From contig CM057839.1 in assembly GCA_030068075.1 (NCBI GenBank), positions 18,269,167 to 18,333,166 of the forward strand: a stretch of DNA of 64,000 bases. The letters are read 5' to 3'. Positions within the stretch are counted from its first letter, which is position 1; each line of letters begins with the position of its first letter. Source of the DNA: Paguma larvata. Lineage: Eukaryota > Chordata > Mammalia > Carnivora > Viverridae. Under the pieces are notes generated by a model that saw only the letters and a program-made list of their open reading frames with translations, made no database searches and was not told the DNA's origin. The position numbers and the translations under genes are program-made. Of this stretch, positions 55,741 to 64,000 are shown in pieces.

Positions 55741-57172
55741 AATGTATCCATATATTCAGGTTTTTTATGGCTCCGGTCCTTCCTGCATTTCCTAGTTTCT
55801 ATAGATGATCATTTTTCTTTCTGCCTGAAGAATAGACCTATTTGTAAACGTGTTTCTTATTTGTCTAAAAGACATGAGTATGTTTCATCTTGAAGGACAT
55901 TTTTGAGGCGTATAGAATTCTAGGTTTATAATTATTTTCACTTATTCCATTAATATTTCATTGTCTACTGGTTTCTATTTTATTTTTCTCAACTGTTAAC
56001 TAACTGCTATTCTTATCTGCCCTCTTAAATGTTAAGATTTTTTCTTTGTCTTTTGTTTTCACCAATGTTACTATGAGGTATAGTCTTCTGTTTATTGATT
56101 TCATTTGGGGTTCATTGGTAGTCTGACATCTCTCGCCCTTTGTCAAAATTCCTCAACTCTTGTTCTTTCGCGTACTGTTTCTGCCGCTTGTCTCTGCTGT
56201 CTCCTTTTGAGATTCCTACTGGAGATGTTCATTTCTCTCACCACTCTTGTATATATTTCCCATCCTTTCATCTTTCTGAGCATTTTGCTTTGATGGATCT
56301 TATAATTTACTAATCTTTTCGGCCACGTCCAGTCTGTTGTTAAACTCATCCATCATAGTCTTCGTGTGGTTACTTCTCAGTCTAAGATTTCCCATTTGTA
56401 AAAAAATAAATAAAATAAAATAAAATTTCCCATTTGTTTCTTTTTTACATTTCGCATGTCTCTACCTAGAATCTGAATCTTATCTTTCCTTTCCCTGAAA
56501 ATTATCATACAACTTTTTTTCATAAGTTTATCCCCGATATTTTCATACCTGGAACTTCTGTAAGTCTGATTCTTTGGTCCTCTATCCTGTTTTTCTATTT
56601 TCTCATATGTTGGTTTTTATTTGTTTCTTTGATTGTCAGATATTTTATATGGAAAATTAAAGACATAATTTGCAGCCTAAGATACATTACCTTTCTGCCG
56701 AGAATACTTTCTTTTGACTTTTGGAGTTTGCTGGGAATATCAGAGAGCCTATATAAGCTTGATAATCAGAAATTAAGACTATTCAATGCTTGGTTTACAC
56801 ACTTGGGAGAGTTTTTTCCTACTATACACTTATTCCTAGAGTATAAACTTTGGAGTCCAAAAGCCTGCCATGGCAAGTCCTAACTTCCAACTTTTGTTCC
56901 CCCAGCACAGTGAATCTGTCAAAATCTCTGCACATAATCTTGGCCTCTCAGTTGCCCCTTCCAGAAGCTGGACACACAAGGGAAAAAGTCTCTCTAAGCC
57001 AAGCTTATCATTATGGGTTTCATTTTTCTCTTGGACTTAGGCCCTATAATTATTTACATGCTAGCTCTCTGATGCCTTCAAGCAAATGTTTGTGTAGGTA
57101 TTTGAGATTTACTATTTCTTCTCAGGAAAATATTAGTCTAATTTATCCAGTCCCTCGTGTACGTTTGTTGGG

Positions 57173-57174
<2 letters not shown>

Positions 57175-57211
<37 letters not shown>
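57175..57211. repeat. (GT)n microsatellite
   Basis: About 18 GT units, followed by GAGTGTACACACGCATGCGTGTATATGCACAC, an alternating purine-pyrimidine stretch. Confidence 0.98.
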
Positions 57212-57213
<2 letters not shown>

Positions 57214-57244
57214 TGTACACACGCATGCGTGTATATGCACACAG

Positions 57245-58140
57245 CACATAGATGAAATTTTAAATCTTTCTTCATAAGCTACTTATTGAGAGATTGAGTT
57301 AATTATCAATATTCTACACTGATAACTTAATCATTTTAGAGCAAACTGTGCAGAATGGAAATTATAAATATTTTAAATAGAAGTGGATTAAGGCTGCAAA
57401 TGAATACACGATTATAAAATATGTGACTGAAGGTATATTCTTCTCAGAAATGAGTTTTGACATAAGCAATAGCTAAAGCTAGAAAAGGGATGAGCACCCC
57501 AGTGCTGCCATTATAAGTGAAGCAGGGAGACTACAGTACAATCTGAGATGAATCAAGATCTAAGATGGAAGGGAGATGGGTCAGTACCAGCAGAAAGTCA
57601 GAATCGGAGTAAAAAACACAGTGGAGAATTCACAGTAACGATCCAAGTTTCCAGAGCCAACAATGACAAGGCCAAGATGGTGTTATATTTGCTACACTCT
57701 GGTTACATATCCACATCTTGCTTTCCCTAAAAGTCTCTTAAGTTTTCTTTAGAGTACATAGACTGTTGCACATACTACACAGTAAAAATGGAACACGAAC
57801 ACACACATCTCAAACACATAAAATTAATGAATACGAGCAGCATAATGAAGAACTTCACAAGCTTCTGACTGTAAGAACCGTCCTTGGCAGGGAATAGGAA
57901 GAGGGGAGGGTGGGAACAGAGAATGGAGGGGGGAATTTGAGATAGAAAAAAGCCAGAATACTGGTGGCTAGATCTCATGGAAATAACCTAAAGAAAAATT
58001 CTCAAAGACTAGGAAAGGCAGCTAAAAATCTCCTTTAAGAAAAAGTAAATTTTTACTCATATATAATATGTTACGGAAGAAAATACTCCTTAATCTATTT
58101 GGTTATGTACATTTTCTACCGAAAAATTTTTAAGTATTTT
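57245..58140. other. No recognisable feature
   Basis: Unassigned AT-rich DNA. No family or gene recognised. Confidence 0.4.
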
Positions 58141-58147
58141 TTATAAG

Positions 58148-58346
58148 TCTATTTATTTATTTTGAGAGAGACAAAGAGAGAGAGGAGATGCACAAGTTGG
58201 GGAGGTGCAGAGAGAGAGGAAGAGAGAGAATCCTGCACCCATAGTGCAGAGCCTGACACAGGGCTCAGACTCATGAACTGCAAGCTCATGACCTGAGCTG
58301 AAACTAAGAGTCAGACACTCAACTAGCTGAGCCACCCAGGGGCCCC
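58148..58346 (-). mobile_element. Carnivore SINE, antisense
   Basis: The + strand shows ATTTATTTATTTTGAGAGAGAC, a purine-rich CT complement, CAGAGCCTGACACAGGGC, GCTCATGACCTGAGC and the head complement TAGCTGAGCCACCCAGGGGCCCC. No clear TSD. Confidence 0.92.
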
Positions 58347-58349
58347 TCC

Positions 58350-59685
58350 AGTAAAAAGTTTCATGGTGTGAACCATAAGTATTGAGATTAATTATGCTAA
58401 ACTGAAATATTAGGTCTCTTGTATGATACAAACCTATCACCCAAGAAGTACCCTGAACTCATTAGAAGGCTCTAATTCTGAAGCTCTTCAAGATTAGCAA
58501 AGAAAAGTACAGAACGATAGTGTGATGGCAACTCTGTAAGAGCCTCCGAAGGAAGAACGCTAAGATGCACCAGGAAAATGCGTGAAGAGCCAGGAAGCAC
58601 TTCACATGGGTCACGTGATACACGACAGAGCTGAGGACAGAAATGTAGGTCAGCACTGACAGCACTGACTAGAAGGGAAGACATGTGGGCACGTAAGCAT
58701 ATAAAATGTTACGGGCGCTCCCGTAAAGCGTGCATGGATAAAGCTGAGGTCCAAAAGGATGCGGGATGAGAAAGGACAAGATGAGTAGATAAAGAAGATG
58801 ACACTGCAGCTGAGGTTTGAAAGAGTAAGTGTCAAGGTTAAGCGAAGAGGACATCCAGGCCAAAGAGCCACCTGGAGTGGACGGACAATGCCACAATCTC
58901 TGAGGGAAACAAGTGGATGTCCGTGGTTAAATCACAGGTATGAGAGCGAATGGCAAATGCCACAGACCTTCCCGCGATCTGAAAAGAACTACAAAAGGAG
59001 CCAGGAACTTTTTGTTTTGTTTGCTTACAAGCATAAGACTTTAAAATGCAAATTTATTCATTACTTAATTTAGGAAGCATTTTAAAAGTAGATCTTAAGC
59101 ATTAACGTAGGACATAGGAAGTGGAAGACTCAAAATCACAGAGTATACGTTTTTGCTTCTAGAAACAAATGAAGAAAAGAGAGAACATTTCGTCATCCTA
59201 AAATATAGGAGCTGTGAAATCACTAATCACTTTGAGGAATATAGTGAAATTTGAACCAAGCTTCCCTTCCAGGAAGAAGGTCCCGGGACATGAGCAAAAA
59301 CTGCTGAGAGAGGGTAGTGAAACGACAGAGGGAAGAGGAAGTTCTGGGAAAATAAAACAAAACAAAACAAACAAAAACAAGGGAAGTGTGTTACTAATCT
59401 TGTGCTGCATAAGGAATTGTCCCCATTTTCCTAGTTGGAAAACAATGGACATTTATAATCTCACAGCTTTGGTGGATCAAGAATTTGGGAGTAGTTTACC
59501 TAAGCGTTTCGGGCTTGTGTCTCTCAGGAGACTGTGGTGAAGACGTCAGCTGAGGCTGCTACATGTGAAGGCCTGGCCACACTGGAAAACGTGCTTCTAG
59601 AAGGCTTGCTCACATAGTCGTTGGCAGACAGCCTCAGTTCCTCGCTGCTAGGACAGAAGGCTTGTCACTTTCTACAAGGACCTCT
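58350..59685. other. No gene; unassigned
   Basis: 58480-58960 has a mixed composition with several overlapping minus-strand open frames (67-75 codons) of no recognised family. Phrases such as GCAGCTGAGGTTTGAAAGAGTAAG resemble old interspersed repeats. (AACAA)n lies near 59358-59378. Confidence 0.35.
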
Positions 59686-59689
59686 CTGA

Positions 59690-59935
59690 AGGCCTGCTTG
59701 AACACCCTCATAACATGGCAGCTGGCTTATCCCAGAGGAAGTGCCCCAAGATGAGAGAGAGAAAGGCAAAAGCCACAATGTCTTAGTGACCTAAGCACAG
59801 AAATCACAAACTACCATTTCTGCCTCATTCTATCTATTAGCGAGGAGTCATGAAATCCAGCTCAAACTCAAGGGGAGGAGGATCAGGCTCCACCTTTTGA
59901 AAGAAGTATCGAAGAATTTCGGACATATTTTAAAT
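59690..59935. repeat. Unnamed old interspersed repeat
   Basis: CTACAAGGACCTCTCTGAAGGCCTGCTTGAACACCCTCATAACATGGCAGCTGGC, then AAGTGCCCCAAGATGAGAG, then CTCAAGGGGAGGAGGATCAGGCTCCACC. I recognise this as a widely dispersed mammalian repeat pattern, but cannot name the family. Confidence 0.4.
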
Positions 59936-59939
59936 CATC

Positions 59940-62685
59940 ACATGTAGCCTCCACTGTGTTGATATAAGAGTTCAAGGTGTCAGGAGTTCACGGAACAGAC
60001 GGAAAGTGCCCATATTACAGCTACCATGAAATCAGCAGGTTTTTAGGAGCTCATGGTAACAAGCCTTTGGAAAAGGAATCTCATAACCCTACCAAGGCCA
60101 TTTTCTTTTCAACATAGTTTCATAATAATAACAGAAGCTTGTCACAGTAAGGAGTCTAAGAGGACAATTGGTCCTCTGGATAGAATATGGAGGAAAAGAG
60201 GAAGAGAAACAGGCGACAGTAACAGTAGAATCCGGAGAGTGACAAAGGAGAGAAGAACCAAGGATCACATTACTTTCTGAGAAACAGAAGCCTGGGTGGT
60301 AGAGAAGGGGGGAATGGGGTAAGGGAGGAGGTTGGATACAGAATCCATGCAAAGATTCTGACACAAATAATGAAGGGGAACATAATGTATTTTTTTTCAC
60401 ATGCAAATGAAAAAAAAAGTGCAGAAGGAGGACCATAGGCTGAAAGCTGTAAGCAATCAACTGTGAATCTGCAAAGGGGGACATGGTGGCTTCCAGTTGA
60501 GTTTGCCTGTGGAAGGCAAGGGCAGGAGAATTCTGCTTCTTGCTGTGTTTCTGTGACTCTGGCCTGGCTGTGTATCTTTACGGCAGTGGTTTGTGGCAGA
60601 AGGGGCCCCTTTTCACTGAGCCAGCTCTCTGCAGGCTCCAGTAAGACATCTCTTCCCCTCCCCCCTCCAACACCACCCATCCCCCCACCCGAGCACCCAG
60701 GGGGTAATGTCTTCCTCTTGCTGCTAATCCCCGAGTGTCTTGGCAACCCCTAGGGTGCCCTGAATTTGGCACACACCGTTGTACACTGGGAATTCTCCTC
60801 AAAAATCTCAACACTTAGTGATGTGACTTGCTGGGAACCAGACCAATACAACAAGCACTTTTTCTCAACTTGCTTATTTTAAGTACTTTTAGTTCTTTCT
60901 GTTTCTTTTACGTTTCCTTGCCTATTTTTAGCTTCTGGCTTTGCCTGCATTATTACTGAATGACAAAATTCAGAACATAGCTCCTCACTTTTTCATTGAT
61001 ATTTTTATATTATCAGTTTTTCTTCCGAAAAAGGTGGCCTCAATTATTGAATTATTGGCATTTAAAGAATCTTACATAATACCGCTCAGTCACGTTCAGT
61101 TCTATTCTCTTAGAACTGTTATAGGCACTGAAAGTGACGTGGCAACTAGAAAACACGAGAACCATAATGGATATACTATAAAAATAGGTTTTCAAATGTG
61201 CTGCCACTTATAAGCATACTCTTAAAGAAAATAGTCCCATTACTCAAAATATTAGTAATGGAAAAAGTCGCTGCTTTCTCATTTTGTAGCCACCAAATTG
61301 GCATCATACATTTTCTACTTCATCGAAAGTAAAAAAAAAAAAAGAATTTTAAGGAATGACCAATTAACATATAGAGAGGAAGAAAAAAGCTGCAGGCTAT
61401 TGAATTAAGCATCATACAGCTAGTCAACAGAACTTTTCTGCCAGTGAGCGTAGGTATTAACATGCATATAAAATGTGCTCTCCCAGGGAAAAAAAATTCT
61501 AAGCTAGCTACAGTGTATTTATTTTCTTGTATAGGTCTTTATTCTCTACATCCCTATTTTCCAGGTGCAAATAGCTCTTTTAAAAGTGCACTTTCAGTGT
61601 ACTCTATCTTTAAATGGGTAGCATTAAGACTTCTGAAAGTGTCAATTAGCAGTAAGCTTCAAATTCACGGAACAAGCAGAATCTGACTCATGTGGGGTTT
61701 ATATTTCATGTATTTCAATGAATGTGGTTACAGTTAGAAACTTATATATTTTATACTATAATTAAAGAGAATTTTTTTCAAGAAAGGAAGAAAATAAAAC
61801 GGGTGGTTTTGTTGTTTTTTTCTTTTTAATTTTTGGATGGGAATAGTCACCAACAATTTCAATGTAGTAAAATAGTTGGAGAAGAAAGGGCTATAGAGTT
61901 TGAGACAAATAGAACCAGAATATTCATAGAAAGTAAAGCTTCAGAGACTGTGGTCGAAAACCGCCTAAATCATCAAATATTCTAGACCGCAGTACGTGTA
62001 GCTACTATCCCTCAGTCCTCTTTCTTTTCTGTGTGGACTCTGGGTCACCATCTTTCTCAAACCAGGCTGGTGGCAAAGTTTTTTGGAGAAATCTCTAGCA
62101 AAACAAATGCCACAGCTTCATGCCAGAGTTTTGGTGTCAGCGATCCATGATGATGCCTAGTAACCTGGATTTTTAAACTGCGCCTAGGGAAGTCCAAGGT
62201 CCAACTGGGTTTGGCACTAACTGCTGTAGTTGGTGTTAGTGTTAGAACATGGCCAGAGTCCAAGTGATGATTTAATGTGACACTGGGCAAATTACTTAAC
62301 CTTCACAATTCAGATAATTTATGTATGTATTGGGGGAAATTCTTTCACCTTCGTGGCAAATGAGAGGCAAAAATAAAACTAATGCTTGCTGCATAGTAGT
62401 AGGCATGAACGTAAGACATTCTTCCTCTTGATACAGCTTCTCTATGGTTTTCTAACATTTTTGCTCTGATTTCTGATAAACTGTTTTCTGATGGCATATT
62501 CATTCTTACTTCTTGCTTAAAGAGACTTTTAATATCAACGGTTGAATAATTGGTTCCTTGTTGGCCATATTGTTGACACGTAGAATCAAACTCCAGAAAA
62601 TTATCTTTGTCTCCAATACTTCCATTCATGTGTCAGCTGATTAGGAGACTGCCATTGCCTGAGCCATCGCTCTGGTGTATTTCTA
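59940..62685. other. No recognisable gene
   Basis: Unassigned, largely repeat-poor. The frames of 131 and 158 codons on the minus strand near 60.1-60.75 kb run through low-complexity and mixed sequence and show no known domain. A GC-rich pyrimidine tract lies at 60650-60705. At 62110-62230 some segments resemble an old MER5-type repeat, without certainty. Confidence 0.4.
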
Positions 62686-62689
62686 CCTC

Positions 62690-62835
62690 GCAGACTGTCA
62701 GGATTACAAAGTAGGTTAGAGCTAAATAATATCTTATTTTTACACCTTGGAAACTAAAGCCTACACAGTTTAAGTGACTCCTGTGATGCCACGTAGCTCA
62801 TGACAGACTAGAAGCCAAACCTCCATATTTCCTAT
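62690..62835 (+). repeat. MIR fragment
   Basis: TTTTTACACCTTGGAAACTAAAGCCTACACAGTTTAAGTGACTCCTGTGATGCCACGTAGCTCATGACAGACTAGAAGCC. The MIR core (GAGGAAACTGAGGC...AGTAACTTGCC...CACACAGCTAG) is diverged but in order. Confidence 0.72.
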
Positions 62836-62839
62836 TTGC

Positions 62840-63144
62840 ATTCCTGAGCTACTTAACTCCAGATGAATCCCAGAAAACAAAATCACAAATTAGAATTTAG
62901 CTCTGACTGTATTCAAAATGCATACATATTTTGAATGTCTCTTACATTACATTTACCAAGTTTAAATTTCTACACTTAAAAAAGAATAGGGTAAATATTT
63001 AGCCATGAAGATAACACTTTTTTTTGCAGTTTTTCATACAACTTTCACCAGTTTCCTGCTTTTATCTATTTTATAAGGATGACAAACTAGGTAGCAGGAT
63101 GTAGTGACAAAGTGGAGAAAGATATAGGTAGAGGTAGAGGTACA

Positions 63145-63184
<40 letters not shown>

Positions 63185-63733
63185 AAATTTTGAAGAAAGA
63201 CAAATTTTCATTTTTCCTAGAACGCTTACTTTCTCATTTTAGTCCATTTCAGCTTAATCTTGCCACATTTAGCTATGGAAGAGATTATCTGTAACCAAGT
63301 CTAACTTCCATCTTGACTAGTGTTCAAAAATATAAAGTGACTTAAATGTGTTTTTCTAATATGTAATTAGGAAATTATTCTGATGCGGTTCCAGAAAACA
63401 TTATCAGTGTACAATTTTACATGTTCAAATATTTGAGAGGAAAGAATATCAAGTCTTTATTGAATACAGCTATCTTCAGAGTTCTTAAAAGGCATCTTAT
63501 ACAGTGATGAGTCATTAAATGTGTTCTTGAATGAAAATAGTGAAAAGCTCTAAAGATACTCACTTCATTACTTTATAGCATGCATGATTCCAGGAAATAA
63601 CCTAGGAAAATTCTCATGATGGCAGCCATCTTCCCTGAATTGTTCTAATGATGAGACGAGAAGTGATCTGTACTTGGCAAGTTGCATGTATACAATGCGT
63701 AATAATAAAGCACTTTAAGAGTAGCTACCTTAA
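62840..63733. other. No recognisable feature besides (CA)n
   Basis: Unassigned sequence, with the CA repeat described separately. No gene. Confidence 0.4.
63147..63179. repeat. (CA)n microsatellite
   Basis: About 16 AC units. Confidence 0.98.
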
Positions 63734-63789
63734 GTAGATTAAACCTCGACCAGGTGAATGTGTAGATTAAACCTCGCCCAGGTAAATGT
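63734..63789 (+). repeat. 28-bp tandem duplication
   Basis: GTAGATTAAACCTCGACCAG plus GTGAATGT (63734-63761) is followed immediately by a second 28-bp copy with two mismatches (63762-63789). Confidence 0.9.
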
Positions 63790-64000
63790 GCTTGCACCAC
63801 TATTTTCTAAGTGAGCCGACAAACAAGTACCTGTCTCTGAGTTTACCTCATCATTAGATGAACTCTTGACAGCTCTGCCTTGCAAACCAGGGACTAAGCT
63901 GGGTATCCCTGGACCTTACTTGAATAAAGTTCGACCCACTCTTTATAGTTAATCTGATTTGCCAGCGCCCACTTTCCTCCCAGAACATCAGGGAAATTAT

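Larger units (their letters stand above)
51640..57170 (-). mobile_element. Very old LINE-1 (L1M/HAL1-like), antisense, nearly full-length but decayed
   Basis: The + strand shows antisense L1 in order. First the 3' ORF2 part (51.65-52.1 kb, AACAGTGGCTGCATTCATTC ... TATCCACCACTGTATCG), then reverse-transcriptase-region remnants (53.5-53.7 kb, CCATAGGTGGTTTCCTCTAG, CAATGCACTTCTGCCCATATTGAGATGATCC). The endonuclease-end region follows (54.23-54.8 kb, CAGCCCAGAATGTGGTC), and ORF1/5' material lies at about 55.75-57.1 kb. Frames are destroyed. A young SINE (53012-53241) and a probable LTR (about 55.14-55.74 kb) sit inside it. Boundaries are approximate. Confidence 0.65.

Noticed and set aside
60089..60746. 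131- and 158-codon minus-strand frames
   Set aside because: They overlap each other in different frames, include glycine-rich low-complexity translation of a pyrimidine tract, and resemble no protein family that I know.

Overview
The window is mammalian nuclear DNA from a carnivore, most likely a cat (Felidae). At least twenty copies of a tRNA-derived carnivore SINE begin with a GGGGCGCCTGGGTGGCTCAG-type head and carry a felid-type body (a CTGACAGCTCAGAGCC-like block, then a CT-rich stretch and AATAAATAAACATT before the A tail). The LINE-1 copies resemble one another closely and resemble mammalian L1 in general. The sequence is AT-rich, full of old mammalian repeats (MIR, L2, MaLR LTRs, an MER5-like hAT remnant, decayed L1), and holds no exon, tRNA, rRNA or CRISPR array of the host that I can support. 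It reads as a gene-poor intergenic or deep-intronic region.

Layout. 1-5.0 kb: mostly unassigned sequence with two SINEs, two MIRs and an MER5-like fragment. 5.0-5.85 kb: a young 5'-truncated L1 with a perfect 14-bp target-site duplication (TSD). 7.1-8.5 kb: a long GGAA/GAAA tract and an old antisense L1. 10-16.3 kb: MIR and L2 fragments, one SINE, a GATA/GATG tract, and a 29-bp SINE stub. 17.5-20.7 kb: an unusual sense-strand L1 that keeps about 1.36 kb of 5' UTR, a decayed ORF1 and the start of ORF2, but stops abruptly without a poly(A) tail between 17-bp duplications. 20.7-26.5 kb: the longest repeat-poor stretch. 26.6-27.2 kb: an MLT1-type LTR holding a second SINE stub (26 bp, 17-bp perfect TSD, no A tail). 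27.3-29.3 kb: a 280-bp inverted repeat (about 95% identical by hand) around a 1.4-kb spacer. 31.3-36.8 kb: an antisense L1 with both ORFs intact and all catalytic motifs visible, the only convincing protein-coding sequence here. 38.6-42.2 kb: an old sense L1 interrupted by four or five SINEs. 43.6-45.3 kb: an old antisense L1. 46.5-46.9 kb: a MaLR solo LTR. 49.6-51 kb: three SINEs. 51.6-57.2 kb: a very old antisense L1 interrupted by a SINE and an ERVL-like LTR. 57-64 kb: mostly unassigned, with dinucleotide repeats, MIR and a short tandem duplication.

How the parts relate. The intact L1 encodes an ORF1-type RNA-binding protein and an ORF2 endonuclease/reverse transcriptase. Proteins of this kind mobilise the SINEs and L1 fragments seen around it. 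The most unusual signal is a set of three retro-insertions (one L1, two SINE stubs) that keep their 5' end, lack the 3' end and poly(A), and are still flanked by duplications. This is the hallmark of tailless retroposition. The second is the 280-bp inverted duplication.
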